DNA from: Thermomonas flagellata
GTDB lineage: Bacteria; Pseudomonadota; Gammaproteobacteria; Xanthomonadales; Xanthomonadaceae
Length of the DNA: 64,000 bases
Assembly (NCBI RefSeq): GCF_022419185.1
Contig: NZ_JAJOZK010000002.1
Location: 228,884 to 292,883 of the forward strand
Direction of reading: 5' to 3'
In this document: one piece after another, positions 1 through 8,618 of the stretch
Position numbering within the stretch: position 1 is the stretch's first letter
Layout of the letters: every line of letters begins with the position of its first letter
Position numbers and translations under genes: made by a program
Notes under the pieces: generated by a model
Told to the model about the DNA's origin: nothing
Database searches by the model: none
Seen by the model: only the letters and a program-made list of their open reading frames with translations

Positions 1-174
1 GCGCTGGCGCCGGCGCGCGAACTGCCGGTGGTGATGGTGTGCCGGGTCGGGCAGACCGCGAGCGTCGCCGCCGCGCGCCTGCGCAAGGCCGGCTTCAGCA
101 ACGTGGCGGTGCTGGAGGGCGGCATCCACGCCTGGCAGGGCGCCGACCTGCCGCTGGTCAAGGGCCGGCGCTGA
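1..174 (+). CDS. Rhodanese-like domain protein, C-terminal part
   Basis: This is the 57-residue C-terminal end of a gene that begins before the window. It contains the rhodanese active-site loop: a cysteine followed by a basic residue and glycine (VCRVGQTA), then the typical ending in which a glycine pair precedes a tryptophan (EGGIHAWQGADLP). Rhodanese domains carry persulfide sulfur on the loop cysteine. In E. coli the rhodanese YibN lies upstream of grxC-secB-gpsA. Here secB follows after about 115 bases with no grxC between. The N-terminus, including any membrane anchor, is not visible. Confidence 0.85.
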   Translation, partial: ALAPARELPVVMVCRVGQTASVAAARLRKAGFSNVAVLEGGIHAWQGADLPLVKGRR

Positions 175-288
175 GGCCGGCGGTCGGGCCGGCGCGGCCG
201 CGGCGCCGGGCCGTGCGATAATCCCGCCCCTGTTCGCGGTCCCGTTCCGTTCATCCTGCGCCGCGCGGCGCATCCACTGGAGTCCCCG

Positions 289-825
289 ATGTCCGACGAA
301 ACCCTCAATGGCGGCGCGCCCGTCGCCGACGCCCAGCCGCAGCCGGCCGGCCCGACCTTCGCGGTCGAGAAGCTGTACGTGAAGGACCTGTCCTTCGAAG
401 TCCCCGGCGCGCCGCAGGTGTTCACCGAACAGGGCCAGCCGGACCTGCAGATGAAGCTGGCGCAGAAGGTGCAGCGCCTGAACGAGGCCGCCTACGAGGT
501 CAGCCTGGGCATCACCCTGACCTGCACCCTGAACGGCAAGACCGCCTACCTGGCGGAGATCGAGCAGGCCGGCGTGTTCATCCTGGCCGGGTTCGACGAG
601 CAGACCGTGGACGCGCTGCTGGGCATCCAGTGCGCCAGCATCCTCTACCCCTACGCCGGCGCCGCGCTCGGCCAGCTGGTGCAGTCCGGCGGCTTCCCGC
701 CGTTCCCGCTGCAGCCGATCAACTTCGAGGGGCTGTACGCCGAGACCCTGCGCCAGCGCGCCGCGCAGCGGCAGGGCCAGGGCGACGCCGGGCTGGCCGG
801 CACCGAGACCGCGGGCAACGCCTGA
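289..825 (+). CDS. secB: SecB protein-export chaperone
   Basis: Cytosolic tetrameric chaperone that holds preproteins unfolded and delivers them to SecA. The 178-residue product has the family core from about residue 24 ([19 protein letters not shown]), the acidic-hydrophobic middle and the conserved LYPYAR-like segment ([11 protein letters not shown]), followed by the [14 protein letters not shown] ending. It is slightly longer than E. coli SecB (155 aa) because of a polar N-terminal extension and a Gln/Gly-rich tail. A GATAAT -10-like element lies at 217-222. gpsA follows after 10 bases, so the two are probably cotranscribed, as in many proteobacteria. Confidence 0.97.
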   Translation: MSDETLNGGAPVADAQPQPAGPTFAVEKLYVKDLSFEVPGAPQVFTEQGQPDLQMKLAQKVQRLNEAAYEVSLGITLTCTLNGKTAYLAEIEQAGVFILAGFDEQTVDALLGIQCASILYPYAGAALGQLVQSGGFPPFPLQPINFEGLYAETLRQRAAQRQGQGDAGLAGTETAGNA

Positions 826-835
826 GCCGGCGCGG

Positions 836-1867
836 ATGGCTGCCGGCACGCCGACCGTCGCGGTGCTCGGCGCGGGCTCCTGGGGCACCGCGCTGGCCGC
901 GCTGATCGCGCGCCACGGCCATCCCACCGTGCTGTGGGGCCGCGACCCGGAGACGGTCGCGGCCATCGCCGGGCGCGGCGAGAACCCGCGCTACCTGCCC
1001 GGGATCGCGCTGCCGCCCGCGCTGCGCGCCACCAGCGCACTGCCGGAGGCACTGGCCGAGGCCGGCCTGGTGCTGGTGGTGGTGCCCTCGCATGCGTTCG
1101 CCGAGACCCTGCGCGCGCTCGCCCCGCTGCGGCCGCCGGCGGCCGGGGTGGCATGGGCGACCAAGGGCTTCGAGCCCGGCAGCGGGCGCTTCCTGCATGA
1201 GGTCGCCGCCGCCGAACTCGGCGCGGACGTGCCGCTGGCGGTGGTCACCGGCCCGTCGTTCGCGCTGGAGGTCGCGCGCGGGCTGCCGACCGCGCTGACC
1301 GTGCATTCGGAGGACGCCGCGTTCGCGCAGCGGGTCGCCGACCTGCTGCACGGCCCGGCGTTCCGCGCCTACACCGGCGACGATCTGCTCGGCGCCGAGT
1401 TGGGCGGCGCGATGAAGAACGTGCTGGCGGTCGCCACCGGGGTGGCCGACGGCATGGGCCTGGGGCTGAACGCGCGCGCCGGCCTGATCACCCGCGGCCT
1501 GAACGAGATGTTGCGCCTGAACCTCGCCATCGGCGGCCGTCCGGAGACGCTGATGGGCCTGGCCGGGCTGGGCGACCTGGTGCTGACCTGCACCGGCGAC
1601 CTGTCGCGCAACCGCCGCCTCGGGCTGGCGCTCGGGCGCGGCGCCAGCATCGCCGAGGCGGTGCGCGAGATCGGCCAGGTGGTGGAATCCATCCAGACCG
1701 CGGACGAGGTCATGCGCCAGGCCGAGCGCCACGGCGTGGAGCTGCCGATCTCCAGCCACGTGCGCGACGTGCTGCACGGGCGGATCACCCCGGCCGAGGG
1801 CCTGCGGCGGCTGATGGCGCGCGAGCGCAAGCCGGAATACCCCAGCGGCCTGTTCGGCGGCCACTGA
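836..1867 (+). CDS. gpsA: Glycerol-3-phosphate dehydrogenase [NAD(P)+]
   Basis: Cytosolic enzyme that reduces dihydroxyacetone phosphate to sn-glycerol 3-phosphate, the backbone for phospholipids. The 343-residue protein opens with the dinucleotide-binding glycine loop GAGSWGT (residues about 12-18). It carries the conserved ATKGFE lysine, the [11 protein letters not shown] segment, and the C-terminal catalytic block with [15 protein letters not shown] and [17 protein letters not shown]. Length is normal for the family. It follows secB with a 10-base gap. A strong inverted repeat downstream (2016-2043) probably ends transcription. Confidence 0.97.
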   Translation: MAAGTPTVAVLGAGSWGTALAALIARHGHPTVLWGRDPETVAAIAGRGENPRYLPGIALPPALRATSALPEALAEAGLVLVVVPSHAFAETLRALAPLRPPAAGVAWATKGFEPGSGRFLHEVAAAELGADVPLAVVTGPSFALEVARGLPTALTVHSEDAAFAQRVADLLHGPAFRAYTGDDLLGAELGGAMKNVLAVATGVADGMGLGLNARAGLITRGLNEMLRLNLAIGGRPETLMGLAGLGDLVLTCTGDLSRNRRLGLALGRGASIAEAVREIGQVVESIQTADEVMRQAERHGVELPISSHVRDVLHGRITPAEGLRRLMARERKPEYPSGLFGGH

Positions 1868-2015
1868 CGCGCCGCCGGGCGTGCCTGCTGCTGGCCCGGA
1901 GCGGCCGCTTCACCCCAGCCGTGCGCGCCTGCACCGCGATGCGACCGGACCGCTGCCGGGCCAGGGCGGCGGTCGGCCCGCTGCCATTCGTACCAAATGG
2001 CCGGCCCGGAAAAGG

Positions 2016-2043
2016 CGGTGCCCGGCCTTGCGGCCGGGCACCG
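2016..2043. terminator. Inverted repeat between convergent gpsA and Ax21-like gene
   Basis: A perfect 12-bp stem (left arm 2016-2027, right arm 2032-2043) with a TTGC loop. It lies in the 259-base gap between the convergent gpsA (plus) and the Ax21-like gene (minus). No clear U-tract follows on either side, so bidirectional terminator activity is inferred from position and stem strength. Nothing else is recognisable in this gap. Confidence 0.55.
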
Positions 2044-2126
2044 GTGTCGGGCGGAGGGGGACTGCCGCTCGACCGAGGGGCGCGACGCCGGGACAGGAAC
2101 CGGCGGCCGCGCCCTTTTCGAGGCGC

Positions 2127-2693
2127 TTACCAGGTCAGGCGCGGGCCGACCATCCACTGGGTGTCGCCACCCTTGGCCAGCTTGACGTCCGCGGCCACGC
2201 CCCAGTTCGGGTTGAACTTGACCTGGGCGCCGAGGCGGCCGTAGACCTCGCCGCTGATCTTGTGGCCGTCCTCGTAGCCGAGCAGGGCATAGCCCTCCAG
2301 CTGCGGCAGCAGGGCCGAGCGCACACCGCCCTCGACGCTGTAGCCGTCGTACGACGGGCCGCCGTGGTGGCCCTTGTACTTGTCGTAGGCCACGTCGGCC
2401 ACGAAGTCGGTGTTCTGCGAGATCGCGGTGTTGTAGCCCGCGCCCAGCCGCCACTGGTCGTAGCCGGTGCTGGTGTGCTTGATGTCCTGGTTGGCGTAGC
2501 TGCCGAACAGGAACACGTTTGGGTGGACCGCGACCGAGCCGTTCAGGCCCCAGCCGTCGGCATCGCCGGACTTGGTGTTGGTGTAGGCGTAGTTGCCCTG
2601 CACGTAGTTGTAGGACAGCCCGTCGGCCGCGGAGGCGGCGAACGGCAGGGCGGCCAGCAGGGCCAGGGCCAGCATGGAGCGCTTGGTGGTCAT
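2127..2693 (-). CDS. Ax21-family outer-membrane protein
   Basis: A 188-residue exported protein with a clear Sec signal peptide (MTTKRSMLALALLAALPFAASA, cut before ADG). The rest is a run of alternating aromatic and polar beta-strands ending in tryptophan (VGPRLTW), as expected for a small outer-membrane beta-barrel. The stretch LSYNYVQGNY and the later DADGWGLNGSVAVHPN match Ax21-family proteins of xanthomonads from memory. Early claims that Ax21 is a secreted elicitor or quorum signal were retracted; a structural envelope role is safer. The start is chosen at the methionine before the signal peptide, behind a GCGAGG ribosome site and an A/C-rich leader. Confidence 0.88.
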   Translation of the reverse strand: MTTKRSMLALALLAALPFAASAADGLSYNYVQGNYAYTNTKSGDADGWGLNGSVAVHPNVFLFGSYANQDIKHTSTGYDQWRLGAGYNTAISQNTDFVADVAYDKYKGHHGGPSYDGYSVEGGVRSALLPQLEGYALLGYEDGHKISGEVYGRLGAQVKFNPNWGVAADVKLAKGGDTQWMVGPRLTW

Positions 2694-2788
2694 GGGGGAG
2701 ACCTCGCTTCGGTTGTTGTGTTGTTGTGGCACGCCGCCGTGGGGTGGCGGCGTGGGGCGCATTCTCGGCGCGCCGTTGCAACCGGCGA

Positions 2789-2815
2789 TGAATACAAAAC
2801 TTTTCGGTACAGGAA
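2789..2815 (-). promoter_or_regulatory. Candidate promoter for the Ax21-like gene
   Basis: On the minus strand, TTCCTG (2810-2815) and TATTCA (2789-2794) are separated by 15 bases inside one of the few AT-rich patches here. They lie about 95 bases before the Ax21-like start. The intervening leader is rich in ACAAC repeats and should be unstructured. The spacing is short, so this is a weak call. Confidence 0.3.
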
Positions 2816-2848
2816 CTATTCGGGTCCAGCGCGGTCGTGCCCCGGGCC

Positions 2849-3328
2849 TCAGCCGCCGCCGGCGTAGCCGTGCTGGCGCCAGGCCTCGAACACCATCACC
2901 GCCACCGCGTTGGACAGGTTGAGGCTGCGGTTGTGCGGGCGCATCGGCAGCCGCAGCCGCTGCGCCGCGGGGATCGCCGCCAGCACGTCCTCCGGCAAGC
3001 CGCGGCTCTCGCTGCCGAACAGGAAGGCATCGCCGGCGGCGAAGCGCGGCGCGTCGAAGCGCACCTGCCCGCGCGTGCTCAGAGCGTACACGCGCACCGG
3101 CGCACCGGTGGCAGCGGCGATCGCCGTCAGCGCGGCCGGCAGGTCGGGGTGGACCTGCACCTGCGCGTATTCGTGGTAGTCCAGCCCGGCGCGGCGCAGC
3201 AGGCGGTCCTCGAGCACGAAGCCGAGCGGCTGCACCAGGTGCAGGCGGGCGCCGGTGTTGGCGCACAGCCGGATCACGTTGCCGGTGTTGGGCGGGATCT
3301 CCGGCCGGTGCAGGATGACGTGGAACAT
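2849..3328 (-). CDS. trmL: tRNA (cytidine/uridine-34 2'-O)-methyltransferase
   Basis: A SPOUT-family enzyme that methylates the ribose of the wobble base in tRNA-Leu isoacceptors, using S-adenosylmethionine. The 159-residue protein is the minimal TrmL form without extra domains. It shows motif 1 (RPEIPPNTGNVIRLCANTGARLHLV), motif 2 (LFGSESRGLPEDVL) and motif 3 (IPMRP...SLNLSNAVAVMVFEAWRQ), which together form the knotted SAM site. It starts 13 bases after the stop of the upstream dehydrogenase on the same strand, so the pair is probably one operon. Confidence 0.95.
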   Translation of the reverse strand: MFHVILHRPEIPPNTGNVIRLCANTGARLHLVQPLGFVLEDRLLRRAGLDYHEYAQVQVHPDLPAALTAIAAATGAPVRVYALSTRGQVRFDAPRFAAGDAFLFGSESRGLPEDVLAAIPAAQRLRLPMRPHNRSLNLSNAVAVMVFEAWRQHGYAGGG

Positions 3329-3341
3329 CCGCGCGCGCGGC

Positions 3342-4043
3342 TCACCACGGCAGCGGCTGGCCCTGCCAGTCGAGGAAGGCGCCGGACTGCGCCGGCGTCG
3401 CCGCCGCGATCACCTCCAGCAGGCCGGCCACCGCATCGCGGGCGGCCAGCGGCGCCTGCGGCCCGCCCATGTCGGTCTGCACCCAGCCCGGATGCAGCTG
3501 CAGCACCACGATGCCGCGCGGCGCCAGCGCCCGCGCCAGCTGCGCGCCGAGCATGTTGAGCGCGGCCTTGCCGGTGCAGTAGCTGGGCGTGCCGAAGCGG
3601 TCCACCCGTGCGATCGACCCCAGCTGCGAGCTCAAATTGGCCACGGTCGCGCCGTCGCGCAGCTGCGGCGCCAGCGCCTGGGCGAGCAGGAACGGGCCGA
3701 CCGCGTTCACCCGCAGGCTGTGCTCCAGCGCGGCTTGGGTGACCGCGCCGAAGCGTTCGCCCGCATGCAGCACGCCGGCGTTGTTGACGAGCAGGTCGAG
3801 GGGGGCGCCGTCCAGCACCAGCGCCAGCTCGCGCACCAGTTCCGCGCGTGCGCCCTCGCTGGCGACGTCCAGCGGCAGCACGTGCAGCCGGCCCGGATGT
3901 GCGGCGGCCAGCGCGGTCAGCGCATCCGCGGCGGCCGGGCGCCGGCAGGTGGCGATCACCGCATCGCCGCGCGCCAGCAGCTGGCGGGTGAATTCCAGAC
4001 CGAGGCCGCGGTTGGCACCGGTGACGAGGACCCGGGCGGACAT
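3342..4043 (-). CDS. Short-chain dehydrogenase/reductase (SDR)
   Basis: A 233-residue classical SDR oxidoreductase. It has the Rossmann glycine motif TGANRGLGLEF near the N-terminus, the NNAG motif (LVNNAGVLHAGE), the catalytic serine in ANLSSQLGS and the catalytic pair YCTGK. The substrate cannot be told from sequence; the family includes carbonyl reductases of the CsgA/sniffer type that share the NRGLGLE signature. It is divergent from the M16 peptidase gene, 96 bases apart, and is followed closely by trmL. Confidence 0.88.
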   Translation of the reverse strand: MSARVLVTGANRGLGLEFTRQLLARGDAVIATCRRPAAADALTALAAAHPGRLHVLPLDVASEGARAELVRELALVLDGAPLDLLVNNAGVLHAGERFGAVTQAALEHSLRVNAVGPFLLAQALAPQLRDGATVANLSSQLGSIARVDRFGTPSYCTGKAALNMLGAQLARALAPRGIVVLQLHPGWVQTDMGGPQAPLAARDAVAGLLEVIAAATPAQSGAFLDWQGQPLPW

Positions 4044-4139
4044 GAACGCGAGACTCCCGGCAGTGGCTTTAGGCCTAGTGTATCGGCGCGCCTGCGCCCA
4101 TAACATCCGGCCATCGCCCATCCCGTTCCGGAGTCGCGC

Positions 4140-6986
4140 ATGTCCCTGTTCCGTCCCGCCGCGCTCGCCGTCGCCCTCGCCGGCGCGCTCGCCGGCGCCG
4201 CCTATGCCCCGGCCACGCGCGCCGCCACGGCGCCGGCCGCCGCCGCGGTCGACATCCCCTACCAGACCTTCACCCTGCCCAACGGGCTGCGGGTGGTGGT
4301 GCACACCGACCGCAAGGCGCCGATCGTGGCGGTCAACGTCTGGTACCACGTCGGCAGCAAGGACGAGCCGGCCGGGCGCACCGGCTTCGCCCATCTGTTC
4401 GAGCACCTGATGTTCAACGGCAGCGAGAACGCGCCGGGCGAGTTCTTCACCCCGTTCAAGGCGGTCGGTGCCACCAACCAGAACGGCACCACCAATTCCG
4501 ACCGCACCAACTACTTCGAGAACGTGCCCACCACCGCGCTGGACATGGCGCTGTGGATGGAGTCCGACCGCATGGGCCACCTGCTCGGCGCGATCGACCA
4601 GAAGACCCTGGACGAGCAGCGCGGCGTGGTCCAGAACGAGAAGCGGCAGGGCGAGAACCAGCCCTACGGCCTGGTCTGGGACACGCTCGGCAAGGCGATG
4701 TACCCCAAGGGCCACCCGTACCACCACAGCACGATCGGCTCGATGAACGACCTCAACGCGGCCTCGCTGGAGGACGTGAAGACCTGGTTCCGCACCTGGT
4801 ACGGGCCGAACAACGCGGTGCTGGTGCTGGCCGGGGACATCGACCTGGCCACCGCCAAGGAGAAGGTTGCCAAGTACTTCGGCGACATCCCGGCCGGGCC
4901 GACCATGGCCCAGCCCAAGGTGGACGTGGCCGCGCACACCACCGACACCCGCGCGACCATGACCGACCGCGTGCCGCAGGCGCGCATCTACCGGCTGTGG
5001 AACGTGGCCGAGTTCGGCCAGCCGGACCTGGACCGCCTGCAGCTGTTCGCGCAGGTGCTCGGCGGCGGCAAGTCCTCGCGCCTGGACCGCCGGCTGGTGC
5101 ACCAGGACAAGCTGGTGGACAACGTCACCGCCGGGGTCAACGGCTCCCAGCTGGGCAGCAATTTCTACGTCATCGCCAGCGTGAAGAAGGGCGTGGATCC
5201 GGCCAAGGTCGAGGCCGCGATCGATGAGGAGCTCAAGCGCCTGCTCAAGGACGGCCCCAGCGCGGACGAACTGGCGCGCGCGCGCACCACCCTCGAGGCC
5301 GGCTGGATCCGCGGCATCGAGCGCATCGGCGGCTTCGGCGGCAAGGCCGACGTGCTGGCCGAGTGCACCGTCTACACCGGCAACCCCGGCTGCTTCCGCG
5401 ACAGCTTGAAGACCCTGGCCGCGGCCACCCCGGCCAGCCTGCGCGCCACCGGCGAGCGCTGGCTCGGCGCCGGCAAGGGCAGCCATACCCTGGTGGTGGT
5501 GCCCGGCGAGCGCCAGCCGGTGGTGGAGGAGCCGGCGGTCACCCCGGCCAAGCTCGCGCTGCCGGCGGTCGATCCCAAGTACAAGACCCTGCCGAGCACG
5601 GTCGACCGCAAGGCCGGCCCGCCGATGCCCAGCCGCTTCCCCGACTTGGTGTTCCCGGCCCAGCAGCACGCCACCCTGCGCAACGGGACGAAGGTGATCC
5701 TCGCCGAGCGCCACGACGTGCCGGTGGTGCAGATGAGCTACGAGTTCCGCGGCGGCAGCGCCGCCGACCCGGCCGGCAAGCCGGGGCTGGCCGCGTTCGC
5801 CGCCGGCCTGCTGGACGAGGGCGCGGGCAAGCTCGACGCGCTGGCGTTCGCCGACCGCGCGCAGGCCCTCGGCGCCAACATCGGCGCCAGCGCCGGCCAG
5901 GACAGCAGCAGCGGCTACCTGTCCGCGCTCAAGCAGAACCTCGAGCCCTCGCTGGCGCTGTACGCCGACATGCTGCGGCGGCCGCGCTTCGACCAGGCCG
6001 ACATCGACCGCGTGAAGGGCCAGTGGATCGCCGGCATCCAGCAGGAGAAGGCCAACCCGAACGGGATCGTGCAGCGGGTGCTGCCGGCGCTGGTGTACGG
6101 CCCCGGGCATCCCTACGCCGCGCCGCGCAGCGGCACCGAGGCCTCGATCGCCGCGCTCACCCGCGCCGACCTGCAGGCCTGGCACGCGCAGGCGCTGCGC
6201 CCGCAGGACGCGACCCTGGTGGTGGTCGGCGACACCACGATGAAGGAGATCCTGCCGCTGCTGGAGAAGTACTTCGGCGACTGGCTGGCGCCCGCCGCGG
6301 CGACCACCGCCAGCATCCCGCCTGCGCCCGCGCAGGCCAAGCCGCGGGTGTTCCTGATCGACCAGCCGGGCGCGGTGCAGGCGACCATCGTCGCCGCCAA
6401 GCCGCTGCCGCCCAGCACCGACCCGAAGACGGTCGAGTACGACATGGCCAACATGGTGATCGGCGGCGACTTCACCGCGCGCCTGAACATGAACCTGCGC
6501 GAGGACAAGCACTGGTCCTACGGCGCCCGCAGCGGCGCCGGCGGCGCGGTCGGCCCGCGCCTGTGGACGGCCTCGGCCCCGGTGCAGATCGACAAGACCG
6601 GCGAGGCGATGGCCGAGATGCAGCGCGAGATCGCCGACTATGCCAGCGGCAAGCGCCCGGCCAGTGCGGACGAGGTCGAGGGCATGGAGAAGATCCTGAC
6701 CCTGAGCCTGCCCGGCGCCTACGAGACCGCCGCCGCGGTGATGAACACCATCGCCAGCAACGCCCTGTACGGCCGCCCGGACGACTACGTGCTGCAGCGC
6801 AAGGCGCAGATCGAGGCGATGACCCCGGCGCAGGTGAATGCCGCCGCCAAGGCCCTCGCCCCCGATGGCCTGACCTGGGTGGTGGTCGGCGACCTGTCCA
6901 AGACCGCCGGCCCGGTGCGTGCGCTCAACCTGGGCGAGGTGCAGGTGATCGACGCCGACGGCAGGCCGGTCGCCGCCAAGCCGTGA
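4140..6986 (+). CDS. Secreted M16-family zinc metallopeptidase (pitrilysin-like)
   Basis: A 948-residue exported peptidase. Residues 1-29 form a signal peptide ending AYAPATRA. The N-terminal half carries the inverted zinc motif HLFEH (HXXEH, residues about 85-89) followed by LMFNGSENAPGEFF, plus the downstream glutamate region (NEKRQGENQPYG). The C-terminal half is a second M16 domain without the zinc motif (AERHDVPVVQMSYEFRGGSAADPAGKPGLAAF), as usual for two-domain periplasmic members. Substrates are likely unfolded peptides in the periplasm. A 12-bp stem hairpin lies directly after the stop. Confidence 0.94.
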   Translation: MSLFRPAALAVALAGALAGAAYAPATRAATAPAAAAVDIPYQTFTLPNGLRVVVHTDRKAPIVAVNVWYHVGSKDEPAGRTGFAHLFEHLMFNGSENAPGEFFTPFKAVGATNQNGTTNSDRTNYFENVPTTALDMALWMESDRMGHLLGAIDQKTLDEQRGVVQNEKRQGENQPYGLVWDTLGKAMYPKGHPYHHSTIGSMNDLNAASLEDVKTWFRTWYGPNNAVLVLAGDIDLATAKEKVAKYFGDIPAGPTMAQPKVDVAAHTTDTRATMTDRVPQARIYRLWNVAEFGQPDLDRLQLFAQVLGGGKSSRLDRRLVHQDKLVDNVTAGVNGSQLGSNFYVIASVKKGVDPAKVEAAIDEELKRLLKDGPSADELARARTTLEAGWIRGIERIGGFGGKADVLAECTVYTGNPGCFRDSLKTLAAATPASLRATGERWLGAGKGSHTLVVVPGERQPVVEEPAVTPAKLALPAVDPKYKTLPSTVDRKAGPPMPSRFPDLVFPAQQHATLRNGTKVILAERHDVPVVQMSYEFRGGSAADPAGKPGLAAFAAGLLDEGAGKLDALAFADRAQALGANIGASAGQDSSSGYLSALKQNLEPSLALYADMLRRPRFDQADIDRVKGQWIAGIQQEKANPNGIVQRVLPALVYGPGHPYAAPRSGTEASIAALTRADLQAWHAQALRPQDATLVVVGDTTMKEILPLLEKYFGDWLAPAAATTASIPPAPAQAKPRVFLIDQPGAVQATIVAAKPLPPSTDPKTVEYDMANMVIGGDFTARLNMNLREDKHWSYGARSGAGGAVGPRLWTASAPVQIDKTGEAMAEMQREIADYASGKRPASADEVEGMEKILTLSLPGAYETAAAVMNTIASNALYGRPDDYVLQRKAQIEAMTPAQVNAAAKALAPDGLTWVVVGDLSKTAGPVRALNLGEVQVIDADGRPVAAKP

Positions 6987-6993
6987 CGCGGGC

Positions 6994-7021
6994 GACGCGG
7001 CCGCCGTGCGGCGGCCGCGTC
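6994..7021 (+). terminator. Terminator-like hairpin after the M16 peptidase gene
   Basis: A perfect 12-bp inverted repeat (6994-7005 and 7010-7021) with a GTGC loop, starting 8 bases after the peptidase stop codon. There is no T-run, which is common for terminators in very GC-rich genomes. Confidence 0.6.
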
Positions 7022-7091
7022 CTGCGGCTGCGCGAGGGTTCAGCCCGCGCCGGCCACACTGGCGGCCCGCGTCCGCCCGGAGCCTCAGCAC

Positions 7092-7418
7092 ATGCGCCGA
7101 TCCCTCCGCCTGCTGCCCGTGCCGCTGCTGCTGGCCGTTTCGGCCTGCACCTTCGTGCATCTGGCCCCGGACGCGGCGCGGGTGCGCGTGCTCGGCGCCG
7201 CCCCGGCCGGCTGCCTCCCGCGCGGGGAGGCCAAGGTCTCGGTCCAGGACCGGGTACTGTACTACCGCCGCAGCGAACTGCAGGTGCGCGACGAGCTGGA
7301 GACCCTGGCGCGCAACGCCGCCCCCGGCGCCGGTGCGGACGCTATCAGCCCGCTCGGGCCCCCGGAGGACGGGCGCCAGCGCTGGGCGCTGTGGCGCTGC
7401 GGCGCGGGACCTGGCTGA
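7092..7418 (+). CDS. DUF4156-like small lipoprotein
   Basis: A 108-residue predicted lipoprotein. The N-terminus is a lipoprotein signal ending in a lipobox (LLLAVSAC, cysteine near residue 19). The mature part resembles DUF4156 proteins: a short V(R)VLG segment, a conserved cysteine (AAPAGCLPRGE), a central RVLYYRR strand and a terminal WRCG. Membrane destination would be set by the residues after the lipidated cysteine (TF), which suggests the outer membrane. Function is not known for this family. Confidence 0.75.
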   Translation: MRRSLRLLPVPLLLAVSACTFVHLAPDAARVRVLGAAPAGCLPRGEAKVSVQDRVLYYRRSELQVRDELETLARNAAPGAGADAISPLGPPEDGRQRWALWRCGAGPG

Positions 7419-7508
7419 ACAGGGCGCCCCCTACGCCGGCGTACTGAGGCGAAAACCGCTATGCTGTGCGGTTCCGGCGCCTTGCGCCTGCTTCCGTGAG
7501 CCCGCTCC

Positions 7509-8525
7509 ATGCTGTTCCATCACGTCGCCATCGCCGGTCTGGCCCATATCGATGCCCCGCGCCGGCTGACCACCGAGGAGATCAACGCGCGCCTGAAGCC
7601 GACCCTCGACCGCCTCGGCATCCGGGTGGACGTGCTCGGCGACATCGCCGGGGTGCAGGCGCGGCGGCTGTGGGACGGTGACGTGCAGGCCTCCGACGCC
7701 GCCACCCTGGCCGGGGTGAAGGCGCTGGCCGACGCCGGGATCGCCCCGGAGCGGGTCGGCCTGCTGGTCAACACCTCGGTCAGCCGCGACTACCTGGAGC
7801 CGTCCACCGCCTCGATCGTGAGCGGCAACCTCGGCCTGCCCGACACCTGCCAGAACTTCGACGTGGCCAATGCCTGCCTGGCCTTCATCAACGGCATGGA
7901 CATCGCCGCGCGCATGATCGAGCGCGGCGAGATCGAGTACGCCCTGATCGTGGACGGGGAGACCGCCAACCTCGCCTACGAGAAGACGATCGAGCGCATG
8001 ACCCGCGCCGACGTCACCGAGGAGGACTTCAAGAACGAGCTGGCCACGCTCACCCTCGGCTCCGGCGCTGCCGCGATGGTGCTGGCGCGCGCCGAGCTGG
8101 CCCCGGGCGCGCCGCGCTACAAGGGCGGCGTCACCCGCGCCGCGACCGAGTGGAACAAGCTCTGCCGCGGTAATCTCGACGGCATGATCACCGATACCCG
8201 CCTGCTGCTGGTGGAGGGCATCAAGTTGGCGACCAAGACCTTCGAGGTCGCCAAGCAGAAGCTCGGCTGGGCGGTGCACGAGCTGGACGAGTTCGTGATC
8301 CACCAGGTCAGCAAGGTGCACACCGCCGCCTTCACCAAGGCGATGGGCATCGACCCGCGCAAGGTCATGACCATCTTCGGCGAGCACGGCAACATCGGCC
8401 CGGCCAGCGTGCCGATCGTGCTGTCCAAGCTGCGCGAGATGGGCCGCCTGCAGAAGGGCAAGCGGATCGCCCTGCTGGGCATCGGTTCCGGCCTGAACTG
8501 CTCGATGGCCGAAGTGGTCTGGTGA
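7509..8525 (+). CDS. oleA: OleA, acyl-CoA head-to-head condensing thiolase
   Basis: First enzyme of long-chain olefin biosynthesis. It condenses two fatty acyl-CoAs to a 2-alkyl-3-ketoacid by non-decarboxylative Claisen condensation. The 338-residue thiolase-fold protein resembles FabH but has the OleA hallmarks: catalytic cysteine C123 (VANACLAFING) and catalytic base E97 (SRDYLEPSTAS). These correspond, with a 20-residue offset, to Glu117 and Cys143 of the published Xanthomonas campestris enzyme. HEGN-like EHGNIGPAS and GSGLNCSMAE close the active site. oleB, oleC and oleD, which complete the pathway, are all in this window but not adjacent to one another. Confidence 0.96.
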   Translation: MLFHHVAIAGLAHIDAPRRLTTEEINARLKPTLDRLGIRVDVLGDIAGVQARRLWDGDVQASDAATLAGVKALADAGIAPERVGLLVNTSVSRDYLEPSTASIVSGNLGLPDTCQNFDVANACLAFINGMDIAARMIERGEIEYALIVDGETANLAYEKTIERMTRADVTEEDFKNELATLTLGSGAAAMVLARAELAPGAPRYKGGVTRAATEWNKLCRGNLDGMITDTRLLLVEGIKLATKTFEVAKQKLGWAVHELDEFVIHQVSKVHTAAFTKAMGIDPRKVMTIFGEHGNIGPASVPIVLSKLREMGRLQKGKRIALLGIGSGLNCSMAEVVW

Positions 8526-8618
8526 GGCGGCCGCCGGGATCGGCCGGCGCGCCGAGGGCCTGCATGCCGCACTGACCGTCCCCCGCGGTCGCAGGACTGC
8601 GGCGCCCCGGACACCCAC

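Noticed and set aside
3342..7160. Very long minus-strand open frame opposite the M16 peptidase gene
   Set aside because: His/Gly/Arg-rich composition without domains; it mirrors the real plus-strand gene, as expected in very GC-rich DNA. Only its last part (from 4043) is the SDR gene.
7419..7508. Regulatory element before oleA
   Set aside because: The AT-content rises slightly (GGCGAAAACCGCTATGCTGTG), and TATGCT could be a -10 box, but no matching -35 or dyad supports a separate call.
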